A DNA stretch of 64,000 nucleotides from Achromobacter pulmonis (GTDB taxonomy: Bacteria; Pseudomonadota; Gammaproteobacteria; Burkholderiales; Burkholderiaceae_B): NCBI RefSeq assembly GCF_002885955.2, contig NZ_POQS01000001.1, positions 534,855 to 598,854 of the forward strand. The letters run 5' to 3'. The notes beneath the pieces were generated by a model. That model did not search any database and had not been told where the DNA came from. It worked only from the letters and a program-made list of their open reading frames with translations. Positions 42,080 to 51,214 of the stretch are shown here, in pieces. A program made the translations under genes and the position numbers. How positions within the stretch are numbered: position 1 is the first letter of the stretch; the number at the start of each line of letters is the position of its first letter.

Positions 42080-42535
42080 TCAGGCGTTGTCCGGCAGCGG
42101 CCCGCGCTCCAGGTAGCTGGTCAGGGCGATATCGCTGGTGGTGTTGGTGATGCCCTCGATCTGGTGGATGCGCGCCAGCAACAGCTCCAGCGCCTGGGTA
42201 TCGCGCACCCGCACCTTCAGCAGCATCGCGCTCTTGCCGGTGATGGTGTGGATCTCTTCCACCTCGTTCAGTTCGGCCAGCCCCAGCACCTGCTGCGTAA
42301 TGGTCCAGTTGGCCGTGTCCACGTGCACGAAGGCCAGCAGCGGGCGCCCGATGCGCGCGCCGTCCAGCCGGGCGGCGATGCCCTTGATCAGCCCGTCGCG
42401 CTTGAGGCGCTTGACCCGCTCGTGCACCGCCGGGGCGGAAAGGTTCAGCATCTTGCCCAGCTCCGCATAGCTGGGCGTGGCGTCGGCCGCCAGCAGCGTT
42501 AACAGTTTTCGGTCGCGGTCGTCTAGGTCTGACAT
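42080..42535 (-). CDS. Lrp/AsnC-family regulator
   Basis: A 151-residue regulator with an N-terminal HTH (about 1-60, ATPSYAELGKMLNLSAPAVHERVKRLKRDGLI) and a C-terminal RAM ligand-binding domain (about 65-145, LLKVRVRDTQALELLLARI). Size and domains are those of a standard Lrp-like amino-acid-responsive protein. It is divergent from an MFS exporter across a 91-bp AT-rich region with a dyad, so it probably regulates that exporter and itself. Confidence 0.93.
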   Translation of the reverse strand: MSDLDDRDRKLLTLLAADATPSYAELGKMLNLSAPAVHERVKRLKRDGLIKGIAARLDGARIGRPLLAFVHVDTANWTITQQVLGLAELNEVEEIHTITGKSAMLLKVRVRDTQALELLLARIHQIEGITNTTSDIALTSYLERGPLPDNA

Positions 42536-42573
42536 TGGAATCGTGTTATGCCGAACGGCATTCGAACTTTTAT

Positions 42574-42612
42574 GGAATAAGGGAATATAGGAGTTAACCC
42601 TTATTTTATTCC
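42574..42612. promoter_or_regulatory. AT-rich dyad between Lrp and MFS genes
   Basis: GGAATAAGGG (42574-42583) faces CCCTTATT (42598-42605), and TTATTCC repeats at 42606-42612, giving overlapping inverted repeats. The segment is exceptionally AT-rich for this genome and lies between the divergent start codons, as expected for an Lrp-type operator. Confidence 0.5.
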
Positions 42613-42626
42613 AATAAAATCCCCGG

Positions 42627-43835
42627 ATGCCGAATCGTGACACCCCCAGCAGTTCGCTGTCCAAATCCCCAGTTTCTTCCGTCCCCGCGCTGATGTTCGC
42701 CGTCAGCGTGGTGGGTTCCAACGGCCTGGCGCTCAGCCCCATCCTGAGCGACGTGGCGCGTTCGTTCTCGACCTCGGCGCTGACCATCAGCACCGCCATC
42801 TCGGCCTACGGCGCGGCCACGGCGGCCAGCGCCTTCCTGCTGGCCGCGCGCATCGACCGCATCGGCATCCGGCGCGCGCTGCTGGGCGCCATGGCCGTGC
42901 TGATCGCCGCATTGGTCCTGTCCGCGGCCGCGCCGCACTGGATCGTGCTGACGCTGGCCCAGGCCCTGGCCGGCGGCGCGGCCGGCGTGATCCTGCCGGC
43001 CGCCTACGGCTCGGCCTCCCTGATCGCCCCGCCGGGACAGGAAGCGCGCACGCTGGGGCGCGTGATCGCCGGCTGGTCGGTGTCGCTGGTGGCCGGCGTG
43101 CCGCTGTCGGCCCTGATTTCCGACGCGGTGGGCTGGCGCGCCACCTACGCCACGCTGGCGCTGTGCGCCGCGGTCGCCGTGCTGGGCCTGCGACGCCTGC
43201 CCGAGCGCCGCGCGGCCAACCCCGCTGCGCTGCGCCTGTCGCGCCTGTTGGCGCCGCTGTCCTACCGCGACGTGCCGGTCCTGCTGCTGGGCTGCCTGGC
43301 GTTCTCCGCCGCCTTCTACGGCGTCTACGCGTTCCTGGCCGATCACGTGCGCGCGCTGCTGGCGCTATCGGCCGGACAGGTGGGCTTTATCGCGTTCGCG
43401 TATGGCGCGGGCTTTCTGCTGGCCGGCGTGACGGGCGCGCCGCTGATCGAACGCGCCGGCCCGCGCCGCGCGCTGCCGCTGGCGCTGGGCGTGATCGCCA
43501 TGGTCTACCTGGGCCTGCTGCCGGCGGCCCATTCGCTGGCCGCGGTGCTCGCCGTCGCCGTGCTGTGGGGCGCCGCCTCGCAGCTCAGCCTCAACCTGCT
43601 GGTGCTGCTGCTATCGCGCGCCCGCCCCGAGGAACGCGGCGCGGTGCTGGGCCTGAACACCTGCACCACCTACCTGGGTTCCAGCCTGGGCACCGCCATC
43701 GCCGGCACCATCTATACCCACGCCGGCTTCGAGGCGCTGGGACTGGCAGCCGCCGCCGCCCTGGCCTGCGCGGCCGCGGGCCTGCACTGGCGCCTGAACC
43801 GCGGGCGCGCCGCGCGCGGACGGGCCGCCGCCTGA
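42627..43835 (+). CDS. MFS transporter
   Basis: A 402-residue permease with about 12 transmembrane helices and a short polar N-terminus (MPNRDTPSSSLSKS). Drug-efflux-type features include RIDRIGIRRALLG after helix 2 and GWSVSLVAGVPLSALISDAVGWRATY in helix 5, the proline/glycine antiporter motif. It is likely a proton-driven exporter, possibly of amino acids given the divergent Lrp-type regulator. Substrate cannot be told. Confidence 0.87.
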   Translation: MPNRDTPSSSLSKSPVSSVPALMFAVSVVGSNGLALSPILSDVARSFSTSALTISTAISAYGAATAASAFLLAARIDRIGIRRALLGAMAVLIAALVLSAAAPHWIVLTLAQALAGGAAGVILPAAYGSASLIAPPGQEARTLGRVIAGWSVSLVAGVPLSALISDAVGWRATYATLALCAAVAVLGLRRLPERRAANPAALRLSRLLAPLSYRDVPVLLLGCLAFSAAFYGVYAFLADHVRALLALSAGQVGFIAFAYGAGFLLAGVTGAPLIERAGPRRALPLALGVIAMVYLGLLPAAHSLAAVLAVAVLWGAASQLSLNLLVLLLSRARPEERGAVLGLNTCTTYLGSSLGTAIAGTIYTHAGFEALGLAAAAALACAAAGLHWRLNRGRAARGRAAA

Positions 43836-43859
43836 CCGGCGGGGAGGCGCTTCGGGGAT

Positions 43860-44837
43860 TCAGATGCGGTATTGCACCGCGCAATCGCGGCCGGCGCGCT
43901 TGGCCTGGTAAAGCGCGAAATCGGCCCGGCGCAGCACGTCCGAGGCATTCGCGTCGTCGGGCGAAAACCGCGCAATGCCGCCGCTGACCGACAGCGTCAC
44001 CGCTTCGCCGTCGATCTCGGCCGGGTTCTGGCGCAGGCTGGCGCGCAGCCGCGCGTAGACCGCCTGCGCCACGTCCACGTCCGCGCCGGCCAGCAGCACC
44101 AGGAATTCCTCTCCGCCCAGCCGGCCGATGGAATCGCATTCCCGCACGCAGGCGCGCAGCTGATCGCAGAAATGGCGCAGCGCGGCGTCGCCGCCCAGGT
44201 GCCCGTAGCGGTCATTGACCTGCTTGAAATAGTCCATGTCCAGCATCAGCACCGTATTCGGCCCGTCTTCGCCATGCCGGGCTTCGGCCTGCCGGTCTTC
44301 CACGCGCTTGAGGATCTCGGCCCGGTTCCAGCAATCGGTCAGGCTGTCGACCCGCGCCATGCGGGCCAGCGCGGCCTCGGTGCGCCGGCTGTCGGTGACG
44401 TCCATGCCGATATTGATCACCCTGCCGTCGGGCAGGCGGATGTTCGACCACAACACCGACAGGCGCTCGCCGTTGCGCGCCAGCGGATGCCATTCGCGAA
44501 ACGAGCGGCTGGGCTGCGGGCCGACGGTGTCGATGACCCGCTGGCGCAGCTGCGGATCGGGATAGAACAGCGCCAGCGGCTCGCTGGCGGCCATAATCTC
44601 GGCGCTCGACCAGCCGAAACGCCGTTCGCAGGCTTCGTTCCACAGCGTGCAGCGGCCGTCCGGCCCGAAAGCGTTGATCAGCACCGGCGCCGTCTGGAAC
44701 AGGGCCTCGTACTGGGCCACCACCTCGCGCAGGCGCTGCAGTTCCTGCCCGCACTCCGTCGCATCCAGCCCGGCCGGCGATCCTGGGGCCAGCGTCTGGA
44801 CGCTGGCCGCGACGATATTGAACGGAGTACTGAGCAT
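43860..44837 (-). CDS. PAS-GGDEF diguanylate cyclase
   Basis: A 325-residue cytoplasmic protein with one PAS domain (about 35-155, PVLINAFGPDGRCTLWNEACERRFG) and a GGDEF domain (about 160-320). The active site reads GGEEF, the substrate-binding Asp is in DMDYFKQVND, and an RECD I-site sits exactly five residues before GGEEF. It should therefore make cyclic di-GMP and be inhibited by its product. No partner gene is adjacent; two EAL proteins occur elsewhere in the window. Confidence 0.93.
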   Translation of the reverse strand: MLSTPFNIVAASVQTLAPGSPAGLDATECGQELQRLREVVAQYEALFQTAPVLINAFGPDGRCTLWNEACERRFGWSSAEIMAASEPLALFYPDPQLRQRVIDTVGPQPSRSFREWHPLARNGERLSVLWSNIRLPDGRVINIGMDVTDSRRTEAALARMARVDSLTDCWNRAEILKRVEDRQAEARHGEDGPNTVLMLDMDYFKQVNDRYGHLGGDAALRHFCDQLRACVRECDSIGRLGGEEFLVLLAGADVDVAQAVYARLRASLRQNPAEIDGEAVTLSVSGGIARFSPDDANASDVLRRADFALYQAKRAGRDCAVQYRI

Positions 44838-45006
44838 GGCTCTGCGATCGGTGGATGGCGGCGGCCGGCCAGGCCGGCGGATAAGCCGGACCGGCTACGC
44901 GGCATCGACGGCGCCGTCGTGCCTGGCTGGGATATGTCCGAGCCAGTATACGTTCGATATCCGCCGGCGACTGCCAAGAATCGTCAACGCCCGCCCGGGG
45001 AATTCC

Positions 45007-45828
45007 CTACCAGGGAAAGTCGATCAGATCGCCGTACAGGCTGCGCAGCTTGGCCTTGACCTCGGGCGACTGCTGATAGATGGAGATGAAGCGCAGCAGC
45101 CGCGGATCCTGCGCCCCCGCGGGCGTGGCGACCCAGCGGATGGCGTAGCGGCGCACGTTGACGGGGTCGGTGTTGTCGAACGCCAGCCCGTCCTTTTCGT
45201 CTATGCCCGCCTGCTTGGCGAAAGTGGTGTACGTGACCGACGCGGTCACGTCGTCGAAGGTGCGCGCCGACTGCGAACCCTCGATCTGTACGAACTTCAG
45301 CCGCCTGGGATTGTCGGTCACGTCTTCCAGCGCCGCCCGGTGGGCCACGCCGGGCTTGAGCTTGATCAGGCCCATGGACTCCAGCAGCAACAGGGCCCGC
45401 CCGGTGTTGACCGGATCGTTGGGCACCGCGATGGTCGCGCGTTCGGGCACCGCATCGCCCTTTTTCAGCTTCTTGGAGAACAGCCCGATCGTGGTGGAAT
45501 AGCCATAGGCCACCGGCACCAGGTTGGCGCCGCGGCGCTGGTTGAACAATTGCAGAAACGGTTCGTGCTGGAAGAAATTGGCGTCCACCGAACCGTCGGC
45601 CACCGCGATGTTGGGCAGCACCCAGTCGTTGAATTCCACCAGCTCCACGTTCAGCCCTTCGCGCCTGGCCTGCTCGATGGCCAGTTCGGTGGCCACGTTG
45701 GCCACGCTGGGGATCACGCCGATGCGCAGCGGCTTGTCCTGCGCCGTGGCGGCGCCCGCCGCGGCCAGAGCCAGCACGGCCGCGGCCGCGCCGCGCGTCA
45801 AAGTCGAAATCAGTCGTTGCAGCAGCAT
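45007..45828 (-). CDS. NlpA/MetQ-family substrate-binding protein, without lipobox
   Basis: A 273-residue periplasmic receptor. The signal peptide (about 1-29, ending AGAATAQ) has no lipobox cysteine, unlike true MetQ lipoproteins, so the protein should be soluble. The mature part begins KPLRIGVIPSVANVA and contains the family's ANFFQHEPFL and AVPNDPVNTGRALLLLE motifs. No metN or metI gene is adjacent, so it must use an unlinked permease or have another role. It is divergent from ornithine aminotransferase. Confidence 0.88.
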   Translation of the reverse strand: MLLQRLISTLTRGAAAAVLALAAAGAATAQDKPLRIGVIPSVANVATELAIEQARREGLNVELVEFNDWVLPNIAVADGSVDANFFQHEPFLQLFNQRRGANLVPVAYGYSTTIGLFSKKLKKGDAVPERATIAVPNDPVNTGRALLLLESMGLIKLKPGVAHRAALEDVTDNPRRLKFVQIEGSQSARTFDDVTASVTYTTFAKQAGIDEKDGLAFDNTDPVNVRRYAIRWVATPAGAQDPRLLRFISIYQQSPEVKAKLRSLYGDLIDFPW

Positions 45829-45974
45829 GAAAACCTTCCAGGAAGAAAACCGGCGCAGGCGCTATTGTGCAGCAGGCGCCGGCCGCGGCCGGCAAAGGCC
45901 TTGGTCATGCAATGGCAATCCAACGACCGGCCAGGAGCGCTAAGATGGCAGCAGTACGACCTCGGGAGAACCGC

Positions 45975-47183
45975 ATGAGCGCCGTATTGACATCCCACCG
46001 CGACATGGTCGAAGACCAGCTGGGCGCGCACAACTACCATCCGCTGGACGTCGTGATCGCGCGCGGCAGCGGCGTCTGGCTCTACGACGTGGACGGCCGC
46101 CGCTACCTCGACTGCCTGTCGGCCTATTCGGCCGTCAACCAGGGCCACTGCCACCCGGCCATCCTGGCCGCCATGACGGAACAGGCGCAAAAGCTCACGC
46201 TGACCTCGCGCGCCTTCCGCCACGACCAGATGGCGCCCTTCTACGAAGACCTCGCCCGCCTGACCGGCGCGCACAAGATCCTGCCCATGAACAGCGGGGC
46301 CGAGGCGGTGGAAACCGCCATCAAGGCGGTGCGCAAATGGGGCTACGAAGTGCGCGGCGTGCCGGAGAACCGGGCCGAGATCATCGTCTGCGCCAATAAT
46401 TTCCATGGCCGCACCCTGGGCATCGTCGGATTCTCCACCGACCCGGATGCCTACGGGCATTACGGCCCCTTCGCGCCGGGCTTCAAGATCGTTCCCTTCG
46501 GCGACTACGCGGCCTTCGAGACCGCCATCACGCCCCATACCGTCGCCTTCCTGGTCGAACCCATCCAGGGCGAAGCCGGCGTGATCCTGCCCCCGGCCGG
46601 CTATTTCCCGCGCGTGCGCCAGCGCTGCACCGAACGCGGCGTCACGCTGATCCTGGACGAAATCCAGACCGGCCTGGGCCGCACCGGCCGGCTGCTGGCC
46701 GAAGAGCACGAAGGCATCGAGGCCGACGTGACGCTGATCGGCAAGGCCTTGTCGGGCGGCTTCTATCCCGTGTCCGCGGTGCTGTCCAACGCCGACGTGC
46801 TGGGCGTGTTCCAGCCCGGCCAGCACGGCAGCACCTTCGGCGGCAACCCGCTGGCCTGCGCCATCGCGCGCGCCGCGCTGCGCGTGCTGACCGAGGAAGG
46901 CATGATAGAAAACGCCGCCGTGATGGGCGAGTACTTCCTGGAACGCCTGCGGGCGCTGCCCGGCCCGGTGCGCGCCGTGCGCGGCCGCGGCCTGATGCTG
47001 GCCGTGGAGCTGGAACCGGACGCCGGCGGCGCGCGCCTGTGGTGCGAACGCCTGCAGGCACGCGGGATGCTGGTCAAGGACACCCACGGCCATACCCTGC
47101 GCCTGTCGCCGCCCCTGATCGTGACGCGCGACCAGATCGACTGGGCCTGCGACCAGCTCACCGCGGTACTATCCGCCCCCTGA
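45975..47183 (+). CDS. rocD: Ornithine aminotransferase
   Basis: A 402-residue class III PLP aminotransferase converting ornithine and 2-oxoglutarate to glutamate semialdehyde and glutamate. RocD signatures: [45 protein letters not shown] and the PLP-binding Lys257 in [11 protein letters not shown], then [19 protein letters not shown] lies upstream of the start; longer in-frame starts are non-conserved. Arginase follows after 25 bases, giving the catabolic pair arginine to ornithine to glutamate semialdehyde. Confidence 0.95.
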   Translation: MSAVLTSHRDMVEDQLGAHNYHPLDVVIARGSGVWLYDVDGRRYLDCLSAYSAVNQGHCHPAILAAMTEQAQKLTLTSRAFRHDQMAPFYEDLARLTGAHKILPMNSGAEAVETAIKAVRKWGYEVRGVPENRAEIIVCANNFHGRTLGIVGFSTDPDAYGHYGPFAPGFKIVPFGDYAAFETAITPHTVAFLVEPIQGEAGVILPPAGYFPRVRQRCTERGVTLILDEIQTGLGRTGRLLAEEHEGIEADVTLIGKALSGGFYPVSAVLSNADVLGVFQPGQHGSTFGGNPLACAIARAALRVLTEEGMIENAAVMGEYFLERLRALPGPVRAVRGRGLMLAVELEPDAGGARLWCERLQARGMLVKDTHGHTLRLSPPLIVTRDQIDWACDQLTAVLSAP

Positions 47184-47208
47184 CCACGCCTTACGTCCGG
47201 AGCGCCAC

Positions 47209-48150
47209 TTGCATCCCCATACCGCCAACCTGCCCCGCCGCATCGCGCTCATCGGCGCGCCCACCGACATCGGCGCCGGCGCCCGCGGCGCCTCCATGGG
47301 CCCCGAGGCCCTGCGCGTGGCCGATCTGGGCCCCGTGATCGAGGCCCAGGGCTTCGAGGTCGTCGACCGCGGCAATCTGTACGGCCCGGCCAACCCCTGG
47401 CAGCCGCCGGTCGAAGGCTACCGCCACCTGGACGAAGTCGCGGCCTGGAACCGGGCGGTGCACGACGCCGTGCACGACGAACTGAGCCAGGGCAACCTGC
47501 CCATTCTGCTGGGTGGCGACCATTGCCTGGGCATCGGCTCCATCAGCGCCGTGGCGCGCCACTGCCGCGCGGCGGGCAAGAAGCTGCGGGTGCTGTGGCT
47601 GGACGCGCACGCCGACTTCAACACCAACGCGCTCACGCCCACCGGCAACATCCACGGCATGCCCGTGGCCTGCCTGTGCGGCTACGGTCCGGCCCAGATC
47701 ACCGGCCTGTCGGGCCAGACCCCCGACATCGAAGCCGGCTGGGTCCGCCAGATCGGCATCCGCAGCGTGGACCAGGGCGAGAAGCGCCTGGTCCACGAAG
47801 CCGGCCTGGAAGTGTTCGACATGCGCTACCTCGACGAAATGGGCATGCGCGCCACCATGCAGGCCGCGCTTGCCGGCCTGGACGACGACACCCACCTGCA
47901 CGTCAGCTTCGACGTGGACTTCCTCGACCCCGAGATCGCCCCCGGCGTGGGCACCACGGTGCCGGGCGGCCCCACCTACCGCGAAGCCCAGCTGTGCATG
48001 GAGATGATCGCCGACACCGGCCTGATGCGCTCGCTCGACGTGGTCGAACTGAACCCGGCCTTCGACGTGCGCAACAAGACCGCGGAGCTGGCCGTGGACC
48101 TCATCGAAAGCCTGTTCGGCAAGTCCACCCTGATGCGCCGCGGCGTTTGA
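47209..48150 (+). CDS. rocF: Arginase
   Basis: The 313-residue enzyme hydrolyses arginine to ornithine and urea. The three ureohydrolase signatures, which carry the binuclear manganese ligands, are intact: GGDHCLGIGS, WLDAHADFNT and SFDVDFLDPEIAPGVGT. ALIGAPTDIGAGARGASMGPEALR is the usual arginase start. The start codon is TTG at 47209, six bases after GGAG. It forms an operon with rocD and is followed by a strong dyad at 48202-48235. Confidence 0.95.
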   Translation: MHPHTANLPRRIALIGAPTDIGAGARGASMGPEALRVADLGPVIEAQGFEVVDRGNLYGPANPWQPPVEGYRHLDEVAAWNRAVHDAVHDELSQGNLPILLGGDHCLGIGSISAVARHCRAAGKKLRVLWLDAHADFNTNALTPTGNIHGMPVACLCGYGPAQITGLSGQTPDIEAGWVRQIGIRSVDQGEKRLVHEAGLEVFDMRYLDEMGMRATMQAALAGLDDDTHLHVSFDVDFLDPEIAPGVGTTVPGGPTYREAQLCMEMIADTGLMRSLDVVELNPAFDVRNKTAELAVDLIESLFGKSTLMRRGV

Positions 48151-48194
48151 GGCAAGCAGCCGCATTGCGGCACGCGCCCGCGCGATCCACCTAA

Positions 48195-48223
48195 TTGACT
48201 TTGCCTGTACGTGAAAATAAATT
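48195..48223 (+). promoter_or_regulatory. Sigma-70-type promoter for the binding-protein gene, inside a dyad
   Basis: TTGACT (48195-48200) and TAAATT (48218-48223) are separated by 17 bases. The -10 sits at the centre of the long inverted repeat 48202-48235, so a protein binding that dyad would block the promoter. Confidence 0.5.
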
Positions 48224-48240
48224 CACGTGCAGGCATTTTT
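48202..48240 (+). terminator. Rho-independent terminator after arginase, also a candidate operator
   Basis: TGCCTGTACGTGAA and TTCACGTGCAGGCA pair as a 14-bp stem with one G-T pair around an AATAAA loop, followed by five T residues and ATT. It is a good terminator for rocD-rocF. Because a candidate promoter overlaps it, it may also be an operator. Confidence 0.75.
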
Positions 48241-48357
48241 ATTCACACTACAGAAAAACTTTTCAGTCGGCTGGAGCACCGACGGTCAGGCCAGATACAC
48301 CGCGTCCCCAACCCCAATACCAATAATCGGCTCGCGCGCGGGCCGGGAGGCAAGCAG

Positions 48358-49566
48358 ATGCGTATCACCCCCCTGTTGGCGGCCTTGGCCGCCGTCCTGG
48401 CCGCAGGCGCGGCCCAAGCCCAATCCGACGTGGTGCGCCTGGGCGTATCCAACGACCGTTCCGGCATTTACTCCGATCTGGGCGGACTGGGCTCGGAAAT
48501 GGCGGTCCGCATGGCGGTCGAGGATTTCGGCGGCAAGGCGGCCGGCAAGACCGTGGAGGTCGTGGGCGCCGACAACCAGAACAAGGCCGACGTGGCTTCG
48601 GCGCTGGTGCGCCGCTGGTTCGACACCCAGAACCTGGTCGCGGTGGTGGACGGCGGCGCCAGTTCGGCCGGGCTGGCCGCACAGGGCGTGGCGCGCGAAA
48701 AAGGCGGCACCGCGCTGATCAGCGGCGGCTTCGCCGGAGACTTCAGCGGCAAGCAGTGCAGCAACCTCAGCACCCAGTGGGCGCCCGACACCTACGCGCT
48801 GGCCAATGCGGTGGTCAAGAGCGTGGTCGAAAGCGGCGGCAAGTCCTGGTACTTCATCACCACCGACTACGTGTTCGGCAAGTCGCTGGAAGGCAACGCC
48901 ACGCGTTTCGTACAGAACGCCGGCGGCAAGGTCCTGGGCAGCACGCGCCATCCGCTGGGCGCGCTGGACTTCGCGTCCTTCCTGGTGCAGGCGCAATCGT
49001 CGCGGGCCGACGTGGTGGGCCTGGCCAGCGCCGGCGGCGACCTGGTCAACCTGATCAAGCAGGCCCAGGAATTCGGCCTGACCGGCGGCAAGCAGCGGCT
49101 GCTGACCTTCCTGACCTTCATCAACGACGTCCAGGCCATGGGCCTGCCCGTGGCCCAGGGTCTGACCTTTCCCACCGGCTTCTACTGGGACGCCGACGAG
49201 GACACCCGCGCCTGGACCCGCCGCTGGCAGGAAAAAATGGGCGTGACCCGCGCGCCGTCCATCGTGCAGGCGCTGAGCTACGTCGCGACCACCCATTATC
49301 TGCAGGCCGCCCAGGCCGCGGGCACCTTCGACGGCGCGGCCGTCAACCAGAAGATGCGCGAGCTGCCCATCACCACCAAGCTCATCAAGAACGCCCGCAT
49401 CCGCCCCGAGGACGGCCGGGTCATCATGGACCTGTATCTGGTGGAAGTGAAAAAACCCGCCGAGTCCAAGTACGCCGGCGACTTCTACCGTATCCTGTCG
49501 ACGGTGCCCGGCGACAAGGTATTCGTGTCGCTGGCCGACAGCGAATGCCCCAGCGTCAAGAAGTAA
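48358..49566 (+). CDS. ABC transporter substrate-binding protein, branched-chain amino-acid (LivJ) family
   Basis: A 402-residue periplasmic receptor with a signal peptide (about 1-22, ending AAQAQSD) and a type I periplasmic-binding fold beginning VVRLGVSNDRSGIYSDLGG. The SGGFAGDFSGKQCSN and TTDYVFGKSLEG segments are typical of the LivJ-like group used for aromatic, amide or amino-acid substrates. GGGAGG precedes the ATG. No ABC permease or ATPase is adjacent; an alcohol dehydrogenase follows after 33 bases, probably in the same operon. Confidence 0.88.
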   Translation: MRITPLLAALAAVLAAGAAQAQSDVVRLGVSNDRSGIYSDLGGLGSEMAVRMAVEDFGGKAAGKTVEVVGADNQNKADVASALVRRWFDTQNLVAVVDGGASSAGLAAQGVAREKGGTALISGGFAGDFSGKQCSNLSTQWAPDTYALANAVVKSVVESGGKSWYFITTDYVFGKSLEGNATRFVQNAGGKVLGSTRHPLGALDFASFLVQAQSSRADVVGLASAGGDLVNLIKQAQEFGLTGGKQRLLTFLTFINDVQAMGLPVAQGLTFPTGFYWDADEDTRAWTRRWQEKMGVTRAPSIVQALSYVATTHYLQAAQAAGTFDGAAVNQKMRELPITTKLIKNARIRPEDGRVIMDLYLVEVKKPAESKYAGDFYRILSTVPGDKVFVSLADSECPSVKK

Positions 49567-49599
49567 TACCCCGGCAATACCTCACAACAGGAGACACCC

Positions 49600-50658
49600 A
49601 TGAAGTGCTATTGCGTCGTGAACTTCCGCCAACCGCTAGAGGAAATGAACCCGCCCACGCCCACGCCGCAAGGGACGCAGGTGCTGCTCAAGGTTCGCGC
49701 GGCCGGCGTTTGCCACAGCGATATCCACTTGTGGGAAGGCGGCTACGACCTGGGCCAGGGCCGCACGCTGTCCCTGAAGGACCGCGGCGTTTCGCTGCCG
49801 CTGACCATGGGCCATGAAACCGTCGGCGCCGTGGTCGCGGCCGGCCCCGAAGCGCAGGGGCTGGCGCCGGACCGCAACTACCTGGTGTACCCCTGGATCG
49901 GCTGCGGCAAGTGCGCGCCCTGCCTGGCGGGCATGGAGAATCACTGCTCCGCCCCAGCCTGCCTGGGCGTGCACCGCGCCGGTGGCTACGCCGACCACAT
50001 CCTGGTGCCGCACCCGCGCTACCTGATAGACATCGGCGACCTCGACCCGGCGCAGATCGCGCCCTACGCCTGCTCGGGCCTGACCACGTATGCGGCGCTC
50101 AAGAAGATCGGTGCCGACGTCTACCGCGAGCATCCCGTGGTGATCTTCGGCGCCGGCGGCCTGGGGCTGATGAGCCTGACCGTGCTCAAGGCGCTGGGCG
50201 GGGCCGGCGCCATCATGGTCGACATCGACCCGGCCAAGCGCCAGGCCGCGCTGGACGCCGGCGCGCTGGCGGCGATCGACGGCGCCGCGCCCGACGCGGC
50301 GCAGCAGATCATGGCGGCCGCGGGCGGCAAGCCGGTGCAGGCCGCGATCGACCTGGTCGGCGCGCCCGCCACCACCTCGCTAGCCTTCGACTTCCTGACC
50401 AAGGGCGGCAAGCTCGTCATCGTGGGGCTGTTCGGCGGCGCCTCGTCGTGGCCGATCGCGCTGATCCCCATGAAGGCGCTGTCCATCATCGGCAGCTACG
50501 TGGGCAACCTGGCCGAACTGCAGGAACTGATGGAACTGGTGCGCGCCGGCAAGGTGCCTCCCATTCCGGTGCGCCGCCACGCCCTGGCCGAGGCCGACAG
50601 CGTGCTGGCGGCGCTGCGCGCCGGCAAGGTGGTGGGCCGCGCCGTGCTGACCGACTGA
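49600..50658 (+). CDS. Zinc-dependent alcohol dehydrogenase
   Basis: A 352-residue medium-chain dehydrogenase. The catalytic zinc site includes Cys in AGVCHSDIH and GHETVG; the structural zinc cluster is C-x2-C-x2-C-x7-C in CGKCAPCLAGMENHC; the NAD-binding loop is FGAGGLGLMSL. CAGGAG precedes the ATG. It follows a LivJ-type binding protein, so it may oxidise an imported alcohol or its derivative. Substrate unknown. Confidence 0.9.
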   Translation: MKCYCVVNFRQPLEEMNPPTPTPQGTQVLLKVRAAGVCHSDIHLWEGGYDLGQGRTLSLKDRGVSLPLTMGHETVGAVVAAGPEAQGLAPDRNYLVYPWIGCGKCAPCLAGMENHCSAPACLGVHRAGGYADHILVPHPRYLIDIGDLDPAQIAPYACSGLTTYAALKKIGADVYREHPVVIFGAGGLGLMSLTVLKALGGAGAIMVDIDPAKRQAALDAGALAAIDGAAPDAAQQIMAAAGGKPVQAAIDLVGAPATTSLAFDFLTKGGKLVIVGLFGGASSWPIALIPMKALSIIGSYVGNLAELQELMELVRAGKVPPIPVRRHALAEADSVLAALRAGKVVGRAVLTD

Positions 50659-50664
50659 GCCGCC

Positions 50665-51174
50665 CTACCCGCGCAGCCGCGGATCGTAGATGAAGCGTTC
50701 GCGCCGCACCACCTCGATGCGGGCGGCGTCCGGATGCGCGGGGTTGATGAGCAGGTTGCAGTCCGGCACGCCGCGGCTGGCCACGATGGCGCTGGGCAGT
50801 TGCAGCAGCGCCGACACGCCCGAGGCGACCCAGTTGTCGCCCACGCCCTGCGCCGCCTCGGCAAAGGGCACCGCGTCCCAGAAGGGATAATCCTGCTGCA
50901 GCTGGTCGATATCCAGCACCTGCCTGGCTTCATAGACGGCGTGCGGCACGGCCAGCTCGATCAGGTAGCGGTTGGCCTGCTCCGAGGCGCGCGCCGCGAA
51001 ATGCACCACCGTCTCCAGCACGGCCAGGGCCACGCAGGACGAGGTATAGACCACCGGCGTGCCCGGGCTGTTGTAGCGCCCGCCCACCGCGGCCGCGCCG
51101 CCGCCGCTGAGATCGTCGGCCCGGTACTTGCCGGCGGTGGTGCCGATGCGCCACAGCGAAACCTTGGCGCTCAT
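50665..51174 (-). CDS. RES-domain toxin
   Basis: A 169-residue RES-family protein. It begins VSLWRIGTTAGKYRADDLSG and carries the conserved GGRYNSPGTPVVYTSSCVALAVLE block, which supplies the Arg, Tyr and Glu residues of the NAD-degrading pocket, and a later Ser-rich SAIVASRGVPDCNLLINPAHPD. RES toxins (MbcT, Res) consume NAD+ and stop growth unless bound by a DUF2384 antitoxin, which is encoded 40 bases upstream. Order and size fit the family. Confidence 0.9.
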   Translation of the reverse strand: MSAKVSLWRIGTTAGKYRADDLSGGGAAAVGGRYNSPGTPVVYTSSCVALAVLETVVHFAARASEQANRYLIELAVPHAVYEARQVLDIDQLQQDYPFWDAVPFAEAAQGVGDNWVASGVSALLQLPSAIVASRGVPDCNLLINPAHPDAARIEVVRRERFIYDPRLRG

Positions 51175-51214
51175 CGGGCCGCGCCTTCAGGCCGTGTCTT
51201 TCGATATGCGCGGC

